Positions 14,254 to 19,848 of a DNA stretch of 19,904 bases are shown here, piece by piece. The position numbers and the translations under genes are program-made. The notes beneath the pieces are model-generated. The model searched no databases, was not told the DNA's origin, and saw nothing but the letters and a program-made list of their open reading frames with translations. Origin of the DNA: CAZKTO01 sp964555685 (GTDB lineage: Bacteria > Chloroflexota > Dehalococcoidia > SHYB01); contig CAZKTO010000059.1 of the NCBI GenBank assembly GCA_964555685.1, positions 1 through 19,904 of the forward strand, given 5' to 3'. Position 1 is the first letter of the stretch. Every line of letters begins with the position of its first letter.

Positions 14254-14677
14254 TACGCTCGAGCTGGGGCTGGAGCAGGCGGTCCGTGGGCTGCAAGCGG
14301 GGCTGGCCGAGGCCGCCAAGGACGCCGCCGGCGGCTGGCCGGCCATCATCGCCATCGTGGACCGGCGGGGCGACCTGGTCTGCTACGCCCGGCAGGACGG
14401 CTGTCTCGAGCTCTCGAAAGAGGTCGCGCTGAAGAAGGCCTACACGGCGGCCCTGGCCCAGTCCGATTCGGCCCCCTACGCCGAGCGCGTCCTCAAGTCC
14501 ACCGGGCGCACCGTGGAGCAGCAGCTGGGCCCGCGGGCCCGGTCGGGCGCCGGCGGGTTCGTCATCAAACGGTCGCAGGACGGCGCGACGCTGGGCGGCG
14601 TCGGCGTCAGCGGCGCCTCGACCAACGAGCGGGACGAGACCATCGCGCGGGCCTGCATCCGGGCGATGGGCGTCTGA
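14246..14677 (+). CDS. GlcG/HbpS-family protein
   Basis: A 143-residue single-domain protein of the GlcG/HbpS/PduO-C fold (heme-binding or heme-degrading-like domain). The typical strand and loop IIAIVDRRGDLVCYARQDG (residues 34-52), the KKAYTAAL helix (63-70) and the C-terminal GGVGVSGAS...DE (117-131) are clear. Known relatives include the secreted heme-binding HbpS of Streptomyces and GlcG of glycolate operons, whose roles differ widely. There is no signal peptide here. The start ATG overlaps the phosphodiesterase stop by eight bases and has AGGAGG eight bases upstream, a strong site indicating coupling. Ligand and function are unknown. Confidence 0.87.
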   Translation: MFDTLELGLEQAVRGLQAGLAEAAKDAAGGWPAIIAIVDRRGDLVCYARQDGCLELSKEVALKKAYTAALAQSDSAPYAERVLKSTGRTVEQQLGPRARSGAGGFVIKRSQDGATLGGVGVSGASTNERDETIARACIRAMGV

Positions 14678-14696
14678 CCCTGGGAGGGCCGGCCCC

Positions 14697-15101
14697 GTGA
14701 ACATCGACTACGCCTTCATCTGCGACCATGCCGAGGCCGGCGACAAGGTCCACGCCCTGGGCATCGGCTTCGACACCATCTTCGCCCGCGAGATACCGGC
14801 GACGCACCCCCACTTCTGCCTCGTCGTCCAGCTCCGCTCCAGCGTGGGCGAGGCCGGCGAAAAGGAGGCCAGCGTCCGCCTCATCGACGCCGACGGCGCC
14901 GACGTGATGCAGCCGGTCAGCGTGAAGCTGAACATCGCGCCGCCCCCGAGGGGATCGACGGAGTCGGTCACCCGCATGGTCGTCGGCGCGCACAACGTCC
15001 GCTTCCCGAGGTACGGCTCCTACTCGCTCCACCTGGTGCTCCAGGGAAACGAGCTGGTCCGGATCCCGCTGCGCGTCGCGCCCGCCCCGGCGCGGCCGTG
15101 A
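14697..15101 (+). CDS. DUF6941-like conserved protein
   Basis: A 134-residue protein that I recognise as resembling the DUF6941 family. Typical features are the start NIDYAFICDHAEA, HALGIGFDTIFA (about residues 19-30), ATHPHFCLVVQL and a beta-rich second half ending SYSLHLVLQGNELVRIPLRV. The pattern suggests a compact beta-sandwich with no obvious catalytic residues, signal peptide or membrane segment. The GTG start lies 19 bp after the previous stop, with GGGAGGG about ten bases upstream, so it is the last of three closely packed genes (phosphodiesterase, GlcG/HbpS-like, this one). Function is unknown in the family. Confidence 0.75.
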   Translation: MNIDYAFICDHAEAGDKVHALGIGFDTIFAREIPATHPHFCLVVQLRSSVGEAGEKEASVRLIDADGADVMQPVSVKLNIAPPPRGSTESVTRMVVGAHNVRFPRYGSYSLHLVLQGNELVRIPLRVAPAPARP

Positions 15102-15122
15102 TAGCGTCCCACATCGTGCGTT

Positions 15123-15138
15123 CCCCGACTTGTCGGGG
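15123..15138. repeat. 16-bp palindrome CCCCGA-N4-TCGGGG, copy 4
   Basis: CCCCGACTTGTCGGGG, 21 bp after the DUF6941-like stop, in the convergent spacer before the raiA terminator. Confidence 0.8.
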
Positions 15139-15155
15139 CTCCCAACGCTCTCCGG

Positions 15156-15194
15156 CAAAACAAAGGCCCCTCTCGCCAATGACCGAGAGGGGCC
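15156..15194 (-). terminator. Intrinsic terminator of the hibernation factor gene
   Basis: On the minus strand an 11-bp perfect stem, GGCCCCTCTCG (15184-15194 complement) with CGAGAGGGGCC (15165-15175 complement) and an eight-base loop, is followed by TTTGTTTTG. This is a standard rho-independent terminator for leftward transcription. It lies 165 bp past the raiA stop. Confidence 0.85.
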
Positions 15195-15358
15195 GTGCTG
15201 ACGCCCGTTTGCCCGCCGTCTCGGTCGTTGCCGATCCAAGCGACGTCGATATACCGCTGTCGAGGCTGCCGCGCGCTGCTCGCCGCCCCGAAGGGTCGGC
15301 GGCAAGGCGAGAACAGCCCAGCAGCCGTGTCCAGTCCCCGCAAGGGCATGGGGCGAGT

Positions 15359-15907
15359 CTACAGCGCCTCGGGCTCGATGAGCCCGTAGCCGCCGGCGCT
15401 CCGGCGGTAGACCACGTTGTGCTGCCGCGTCTCGGAGTTCATGAAGAGGAAGAAGTCGTGCCCCAGGAGCTCCATCTCGTGGACGGCGTCCTCGGCGGTC
15501 ATGGGCTTCATGGGGAAGCGCTTGCTCCGGACGACCTGCGAGGGCGGCTCCTCCGCGGGCGCCAAGGAGGGCTGTGGGCCCCGCGCCGACTTGGGCGGGC
15601 GCTGCGAGGAGCGGTAGACCCGCGCCTTGTACCGGTCGATCTGCCGGCGCAGCGCGCCGCTGACCGCGTCTATAGAGGTAAGGAAGTCCGCCGACCGGTC
15701 CTGGGCGCGCAGGACGGCGCCGTTGCAGCTGAGCGTCACCTGGACCAGCGCCCGGTCCGCCGCCGAGCGGGTCTTCTCGAGCGAGAGCTCGATCTGGGCG
15801 GCCCTTGCGATGGGCAGGTACCGCTCGAGCCTGGCGATCTTCTTCTCGGCGTAGGCCCGGACCTGCTCGGTGACCTGCGGGTGCCGGCTGACGACCTGGA
15901 TCTCCAT
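15359..15907 (-). CDS. raiA: Long-form ribosome hibernation promoting factor
   Basis: A 182-residue long HPF. The N-terminal S30AE domain (about 1-100, MEIQVVSRHPQVTEQVRAYAEKKI...) occupies the decoding centre of idle ribosomes. A proline/serine-rich linker (about 101-127) leads to the C-terminal dimerisation domain (about 128-180) with KRFPMKPMTAEDAVHEMELLGHDFFLF and NVVYRR, which joins two 70S ribosomes into 100S particles. Length and both domains are typical. ATG 15907 has AGGAGG six bases upstream. A promoter at 15960-15989 gives it its own transcript separate from comF, and an intrinsic terminator lies 165 bp downstream. The order comF then raiA is common in bacteria, often followed by secA, which is not here. 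Confidence 0.96.
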   Translation of the reverse strand: MEIQVVSRHPQVTEQVRAYAEKKIARLERYLPIARAAQIELSLEKTRSAADRALVQVTLSCNGAVLRAQDRSADFLTSIDAVSGALRRQIDRYKARVYRSSQRPPKSARGPQPSLAPAEEPPSQVVRSKRFPMKPMTAEDAVHEMELLGHDFFLFMNSETRQHNVVYRRSAGGYGLIEPEAL

Positions 15908-15959
15908 GCGCCCCTCCTGGGAGTGCCCGACGCGGGCTGCAGAGGACTGGCCCTTATCG

Positions 15960-15989
15960 ATTGTACGCCTCGCCCTCCAGATGCGGCAA
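15960..15989 (-). promoter_or_regulatory. Promoter of the hibernation factor gene
   Basis: Minus strand: -35 TTGCCG (15984-15989), 18-base spacer, -10 TACAAT (15960-15965), about 52 bp before the start codon. Confidence 0.6.
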
Positions 15990-16020
15990 CGCGCGCCGCT
16001 TCGGTCGCAGGGCCCGGGCG

Positions 16021-16722
16021 CTACAGCTCTCGCGCGGCCACGAGGCCCCAGACGGCCGCGGCCCCGGCCGATCGCAGCGCCAGGGCGCACGCGTTCAGCG
16101 TCGCGCCGGTGGTGCAGACGTCGTCGACCACGAGGACGCGCAGGCCGTCCATCGTCCGGCGCGCGCGATACGCCCCCTGGACGCGGGCCCAGCGCTCGGC
16201 GCTCGCCGCCGACCGCGCCTGAGGCGGCGCATGCGTGGTCCGCTCCAGCGCCCGCGAGTCCGCAGGGATGCCCATGCGCCGCGCGACCTCGCCCGCCAGG
16301 AGGTCCGCCTGGTTGTACCCCCGTTCGCGCAGCCGGCGCGGGTGCAACGGGACCGGCGCGATCAGGTCGGCGGCCAGGCGGTTGCGGTCCGCGCACTCCG
16401 CCATAGCCTCTCCGAGAATGGGTGCCAGGGCCCGGACGCCCCGGTACTTGAGCTGGTGAACGGCCTCGCGCACGGGCCCCTCCATGACGAAGGGGGCGTA
16501 GACCGCATCGAGGGCGATGGGCGAGAGGGCCAGCTCGCCTCCGATGGATCCGCCGCGCGCTAGCCGGTAGGGGTCCTCCAGGCGCCGCGCCCCCGCGAGA
16601 CATGGGGCGCACAGGTACGCCCCCTCCCGCCCGCAGCCCGCGCAGTGCGGCGGAAAGGCGAAGTCCAGGGCCCAGCCGCGCAGCCTCCTCAGCACTCCGA
16701 CGAGCCCGGGACCGCCGTCCAC
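16021..16722 (-). CDS. comF: ComF-family phosphoribosyltransferase-like protein
   Basis: A 233-residue ComF/GntX protein, required for DNA uptake in naturally competent bacteria through an incompletely understood cytosolic role. An N-terminal zinc-ribbon carries CAGCGREGAYLCAPC (Cys27, 30, 38, 41). The C-terminal half is a type I phosphoribosyltransferase fold with the PRPP loop VLVVDDVCTTGATL (196-209), the APVPLHPRRLRERGYNQ stretch (122-138) and the LKYRG motif (91-95). These are the standard family marks. The GTG start at 16722 is preceded by GGGAGGGAG at workable spacing. It is divergent from the HAD gene and lies upstream of raiA with a 113-bp gap containing the raiA promoter. No other competence genes are in the window. 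Confidence 0.92.
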   Translation of the reverse strand: MDGGPGLVGVLRRLRGWALDFAFPPHCAGCGREGAYLCAPCLAGARRLEDPYRLARGGSIGGELALSPIALDAVYAPFVMEGPVREAVHQLKYRGVRALAPILGEAMAECADRNRLAADLIAPVPLHPRRLRERGYNQADLLAGEVARRMGIPADSRALERTTHAPPQARSAASAERWARVQGAYRARRTMDGLRVLVVDDVCTTGATLNACALALRSAGAAAVWGLVAAREL

Positions 16723-16792
16723 GGCCGCTCCCTCCCGCGCCGAGCCCTGTCCCGCCGTCTCACGCCGTCCGCCGCCGGCTCCAGATGTGCGG

Positions 16793-16801
16793 TGCTACAA
16801 T
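16793..16801 (+). promoter_or_regulatory. Candidate extended -10 of the HAD gene
   Basis: TGCTACAAT, an extended -10, 36 bp before the ATG. No -35 is recognisable upstream. Confidence 0.5.
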
Positions 16802-16837
16802 GGCGTTGGGGCTCTTCGCTCGCCTCATTCTGCGCCG

Positions 16838-17539
16838 ATGGTCAAGGCCGTCTTCTTCGACTTCTACAACACTCTCGCCTGCTTCCATCCGCCCCGCGAA
16901 CAGACGCAGATGGCGGCGGCGCGCGCCCTCGGCCTCGACTCGGACCCCGCGGGCATCGTCCGAGGCTATCTGGCCGCCGACCGGTTCATGACGGAGCAGA
17001 ACGCCCGGCTCCATATCCAGAGGATGACGCGCGAGGGCCGGCTGGCCTTCTTTGCCGAGTACGAGCGGCTTATCCTCCAGGGCGCGGGGATCGAGGCGTC
17101 GCTGGAGCTGGCGGGACGGGTCTGGGCCAAGGTCCGCGAGCAGCCCTACGGCCTGGCCCCCTTCGAGGACGCGGCGCCGGCGCTCCGTTCGCTCAAGGGG
17201 CGCGGTCTCGTGGTGGGCATTGTCTCCAACATCTACCAGGACCTGGATGAGCTCTGCCGGCGCATGGGCTTCGCGCCGCACCTCGACTTCACGGTGACGT
17301 CCAAGAGCGCGGGGGCCGAGAAGCCGCACCCGCCCATCTTCCTCGCGGCGCTGGCGCAGGCGCAGGTGCGGCCCGGCGAGGCGCTCCACGTGGGCGACCA
17401 GTACGGCGGCGACGTGGTGGGCGCGCGCGGCGTCGGCATCCGGCCCATCCTGCTGGACCGGGACGGGCTGCTGGCCGAGCACACGGACGTGGAGCGTATC
17501 CGGGGGCTGGCGGAGGTGGTGGGGTTTGTGGAGGGGTAG
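16838..17539 (+). CDS. HAD-superfamily hydrolase
   Basis: A 233-residue haloacid-dehalogenase-fold protein with an alpha-helical cap inserted after motif I. Motif I is FFDFYNTL (nucleophile Asp8); the second acidic residue of the usual DxDxT is Tyr10, as in haloacid dehalogenases and some uncharacterised groups. Motif II is SN (130-131), motif III Lys162 in EKPHPPIF, and motif IV GDQYGGD (186-192). The cap spans roughly residues 16-100. Loss of the second Asp is associated with dehalogenase-like chemistry rather than phosphatase activity, but the substrate cannot be read from sequence. ATG 16838 matches the natural N-terminus; no Shine-Dalgarno is evident, and a candidate extended -10 lies 36 bp upstream. 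It is divergent from comF and immediately precedes the low-GC TIR operon. Confidence 0.9.
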   Translation: MVKAVFFDFYNTLACFHPPREQTQMAAARALGLDSDPAGIVRGYLAADRFMTEQNARLHIQRMTREGRLAFFAEYERLILQGAGIEASLELAGRVWAKVREQPYGLAPFEDAAPALRSLKGRGLVVGIVSNIYQDLDELCRRMGFAPHLDFTVTSKSAGAEKPHPPIFLAALAQAQVRPGEALHVGDQYGGDVVGARGVGIRPILLDRDGLLAEHTDVERIRGLAEVVGFVEG

Positions 17540-17561
17540 GGGACCGGGAGTCATTGTACGC

Positions 17562-17567
17562 TATAAT
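17562..17567 (+). promoter_or_regulatory. -10 element of the TIR/HEPN operon
   Basis: A perfect TATAAT 36 bp before the first ATG, in a locally A+T-rich stretch after the HAD stop. No convincing -35 lies 16-18 bp upstream. It gives the operon its own transcription start, near 17574. Confidence 0.55.
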
Positions 17568-17603
17568 AAGCCCGCTCTTACGTTCCTTGATGTACCCCTG
17601 CCG

Positions 17604-18080
17604 ATGTTCACTGTGTATATTAGCCATACCGTTGGGCCAACAGAGTTGGCGCAAGTGTTTGCGCTTGCAGAGCAGGCTGGGAGGCACGGGCTTGATCCGG
17701 TGATACCGCACCGTGGCTGGAATCCTCAAGGCCCGTTGCCTGATGATCTCCGATCGTCCATGGCTCGTTCTCAGGCGGTGATTCTGATTGCCACCAGTGT
17801 CGGGCGCCAACAGGACTGGGTGAATCGTGAGCTGCAGGAGGCAGGGGCTAGGCCATTGCTTGCCCTGGTCGAGCAAGGAGTGCAGCTATTGGGTGTGCCC
17901 GCAGAAAACGCCATTGCGTTCGACCGGTTTGGGAGCTATACGAATGCAATCCAGTTGGCGGCAACTCGTCTGAGAAGACTTGCGCTACAGCAGCAGGACG
18001 AGAACTTGCTGGCAGGAGTGCTCATTGGCGGGCTGATCTTGTTGCTCGTGAGTGGCATGGGAGGGGGCAACAAGAAATGA
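17604..18080 (+). CDS. TIR-like domain protein with C-terminal membrane helix
   Basis: A 158-residue protein. Residues 1-125 resemble a TIR domain: an opening strand VYISHT, a LAEQAGRHGL helix, a W-N-P-x-G-x-L loop followed by DDLRSSMARSQAVILIAT, then QQDWVNREL (69-77). The last motif parallels the DWVHKEI segment of SARM1, whose glutamate is the NADase catalytic residue, so Glu76 is the candidate. TIR proteins can be NAD-cleaving effectors, signal generators or scaffolds. A hydrophobic segment NLLAGVLIGGLILLLVSG (134-151) followed by GGGNKK predicts a single C-terminal anchor with the TIR domain in the cytosol. The ATG lacks a clear Shine-Dalgarno. The stop overlaps the next ATG as ATGA. Codon use is less GC-rich than in all neighbours. 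The TIR assignment is by motif, without a search. Confidence 0.72.
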   Translation: MFTVYISHTVGPTELAQVFALAEQAGRHGLDPVIPHRGWNPQGPLPDDLRSSMARSQAVILIATSVGRQQDWVNRELQEAGARPLLALVEQGVQLLGVPAENAIAFDRFGSYTNAIQLAATRLRRLALQQQDENLLAGVLIGGLILLLVSGMGGGNKK

Positions 18081-18505
18081 TTCGCCGCACGCCCATCTAC
18101 CCGGACCGATCTGAGGAGCTGGCCTTCAGAAGAAGTGCCGAGCAGGCCCAGCGAGCATATTTCCCCATTACGGACCCAGTATTCGAGGTCTATCCCGTGG
18201 CCGAGCCGCACACCATTTCGGTCATATGCTTCTTGCGGCGGCACGCATATTTGATACCCATCCTCCTTGAAGCGCGCCCGTACCTCGATACTATCTTTGG
18301 GCAGGCCAGGTGCCACCTTGAAATTGAACGCGATCCTGAGGGTGGGCCGGGAGAGCTTTTTGCTGTCATCGACATGCAGGGTGCACCAGAGGAAGGCGTG
18401 AAACTCCTTCGGCGATTCGACGACGAATGGTTCTCGAGAGTGGCTAAGCGGACTCACCATCGCCTTAACTTCACAGTGGACGTACATGACCCTCGCGCGG
18501 TTTAA
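18077..18505 (+). CDS. Uncharacterised protein paired with a HEPN gene
   Basis: A 142-residue protein I cannot assign to a named family. It appears to be a mixed alpha/beta domain. There is an amphipathic N-terminal helix rich in Arg/Glu (about 11-28), a central ISVICFLRRHAYLIPILLEARPYL segment (47-70), a strand CHLEIERDPEGG (79-90), then LFAVIDMQGAPEEG, a helix VKLLRRFDDEWFSRV (108-122) and a final strand RLNFTVDV. I recall similar proteins ending in a FDEEWW-type helix plus strand directly upstream of HEPN genes, but cannot verify this. It lacks the GSxARG motif of MNT nucleotidyltransferases, the usual HEPN partners. The ATG overlaps the TIR stop (ATGA) and GGGAGGGGG lies about ten bases upstream. 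Its 3' end overlaps the HEPN gene by 20 bases. Confidence 0.75.
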   Translation: MIRRTPIYPDRSEELAFRRSAEQAQRAYFPITDPVFEVYPVAEPHTISVICFLRRHAYLIPILLEARPYLDTIFGQARCHLEIERDPEGGPGELFAVIDMQGAPEEGVKLLRRFDDEWFSRVAKRTHHRLNFTVDVHDPRAV

Positions 18506-18857
18506 CTGGCTTCAGTATCTCAGCCTAGCCTCCCAGATGGTGGCTCAGCCGGGAGAGGAATATGCGCGTTCTGCTACCAGCCGGGCCTATTACGGCGTCT
18601 TTTGTACGGCCAGAGAAGCGCTCCAGGCCCGAAGAGGACAGCGGTTCCAATCCCAGGGGAGCGTGCATCTGCAGGTCATAAACGCTCTCAAGGGTGACCC
18701 AAATCCAAGCATTGCCACCCTGGGTCGAGACATGGACCGGCTTCGCCGGGAGCGAAACAGAGCTGATTATGAGGGGGCCCAGCCGTTCTCGGAGTGGCGC
18801 GCGCAAAAGTCTCTTGTGCTAGCCCGTAGTATCGCCACGGAGTTGAACCTTATCTGA
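18486..18857 (+). CDS. HEPN-domain protein
   Basis: A 123-residue all-helical protein with the layout of a HEPN domain: FNWLQYLSLASQMV (6-19), EEYARSATSRAYYGVFCTAREAL (24-46), VHLQVINAL (60-68) and the C-terminal DRLRRERNRADYEG (84-97). HEPN proteins are RNases in toxin-antitoxin and phage-defence systems or non-catalytic subunits. The catalytic R-x4-6-H signature is not present as such: after Arg90-Asn91 the expected His is replaced by the Asp94-Tyr95 of an RNxxDY pattern that I associate with a subset of the family, so RNase activity is doubtful. The ATG lies inside the preceding gene with a 20-base overlap, indicating strict coupling. It ends the operon, 49 bp from the convergent dienelactone hydrolase stop, with no clear terminator. 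Confidence 0.82.
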   Translation: MTLARFNWLQYLSLASQMVAQPGEEYARSATSRAYYGVFCTAREALQARRGQRFQSQGSVHLQVINALKGDPNPSIATLGRDMDRLRRERNRADYEGAQPFSEWRAQKSLVLARSIATELNLI

Positions 18858-18906
18858 AGCGCAAGAGCAAGCCAAGTCAACGCCTCGTGGGGGCCCCTTC
18901 GTTACC

Positions 18907-19614
18907 TCACCTCTTCAAATACCTCCCGAACCACGCCAGCGCCTTCGCCCAACCATCCTTGGCGGCCTCGGCGTGGTAGCGCTGCGGGGTCTCCATCAGG
19001 AAGGCGTGGTTGGCGCCCTTGTACATATGGAACTCGTGCGCCTTGCCCAGCCGCGTCATCTCCGCGTCGATGTCCTTCACGTCCGCGGGTGAGGGGTTCG
19101 TGTCCTGATCGCCGAAGAGCCCCAGCACCGGGCAGCGGACCTCCTTCGTCCGCTCGAGCGGGGATGGCCCCTCACCCCAGGCCGTCTTGATGTTCCCGCC
19201 GTAGAAGACGATGGCCGCCTTGATGTCGGGGCTGGCGGCGGCCATGAGATAGCTCACGCGGCCGCCCATGCAGAAGCCCACCACGCCGATCCGGTCGCGC
19301 CGGACGCTCGGCTGCTTCTTGAGCCAGTCGATGCCCGCCTGCATGTCGGCGATGATATGGTTGTCGCGCAGGCGCCGGATCTTCGCCATGACGTCGTCGC
19401 CAGGGGCAGGCGGCTCGCGGTGGAAGAGGTCCGGGGAGATGGCGGCGTAGCCGGCAGCCGCGAGGCGCCGCGTCATCTCCTCCATGAAGCCGTCCACGCC
19501 GATCCCGTGCATCGCCAGGACGACGCCTGGGTAGGGCCCCGCGCCCTCCGGCGCCGCCGCGTAGGCCCGCATCTCCTTGCCATCCACGTTCAACGTCTCC
19601 CATCGTGCGGCCAT
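18907..19614 (-). CDS. Dienelactone hydrolase family protein
   Basis: A 235-residue alpha/beta-hydrolase of the dienelactone hydrolase family. The triad is visible as Cys115 in GFCMGG, Asp171 in FGDQDTNPSP and His203 in GANHAF, nearly the same numbering as the classical chlorocatechol-pathway enzyme. Other marks are the MHGIGVDGFMEEMTRRLAA segment (35-53) and SPDLFHR (60-66). There is no signal peptide, so it is cytosolic. No catechol pathway genes are nearby, so the substrate may be another lactone or ester; many family members are uncharacterised. The ATG has GGAGG six bases upstream and a TAGAAT about 34 bp before it. It converges on the TIR/HEPN operon. The strongly GC-rich composition resembles the housekeeping genes and contrasts with that operon. 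Confidence 0.92.
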   Translation of the reverse strand: MAARWETLNVDGKEMRAYAAAPEGAGPYPGVVLAMHGIGVDGFMEEMTRRLAAAGYAAISPDLFHREPPAPGDDVMAKIRRLRDNHIIADMQAGIDWLKKQPSVRRDRIGVVGFCMGGRVSYLMAAASPDIKAAIVFYGGNIKTAWGEGPSPLERTKEVRCPVLGLFGDQDTNPSPADVKDIDAEMTRLGKAHEFHMYKGANHAFLMETPQRYHAEAAKDGWAKALAWFGRYLKR

Positions 19615-19647
19615 TGCACCCTCCGTTCAGTCCAGCGTTCGCCCCGG

Positions 19648-19653
19648 ATTCTA
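19648..19653 (-). promoter_or_regulatory. Candidate -10 for the dienelactone hydrolase gene
   Basis: TAGAAT on the minus strand, 34 bp before the start codon. No recognisable -35. Confidence 0.35.
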
Positions 19654-19705
19654 CTCCTTCCAGTCGACCCCTTGTGCGTGAGCTCATAAGAGAGGCCGCT
19701 GGATA

Positions 19706-19759
19706 CCCGCCCCGACGCATCGGGGCGGGCGGAAAGCGGCCCCCCGCCGCAGGCGGGGG
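19706..19759. repeat. Two adjacent GC-rich hairpins, including palindrome copy 5
   Basis: The first is CCCGCCCCGA (19706-19715) with TCGGGGCGGG (19720-19729); its core CCCCGACGCATCGGGG (19710-19725) is the fifth CCCCGA-N4-TCGGGG copy. The second is CCCCCGCC (19741-19748) with GGCGGGGG (19752-19759). A weaker GAGGC/GCCTC pair follows. No gene is visible from 19615 to the window end. Confidence 0.8.
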
Positions 19760-19848
19760 CTCCGGAGGCGTTTGCCTCGGAAGCACGTTACACGACACAT
19801 CGAAGGTTACTCAACCGTTGCGCTCTTGGCTTCCTGGAGTTGGCAACG

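Noticed and set aside
15098..16222. A 374-codon plus-strand frame over raiA
   Set aside because: Antisense to raiA and part of comF, both well supported.
18486..18857. Classical HEPN-MNT toxin-antitoxin pair
   Set aside because: The upstream partner has no nucleotidyltransferase GSxARG motif and the HEPN lacks the canonical His.
17526..18880. Phage or integrative element around the TIR/HEPN operon
   Set aside because: No integrase, transposase, attachment repeats or tRNA border is visible; only composition supports transfer.
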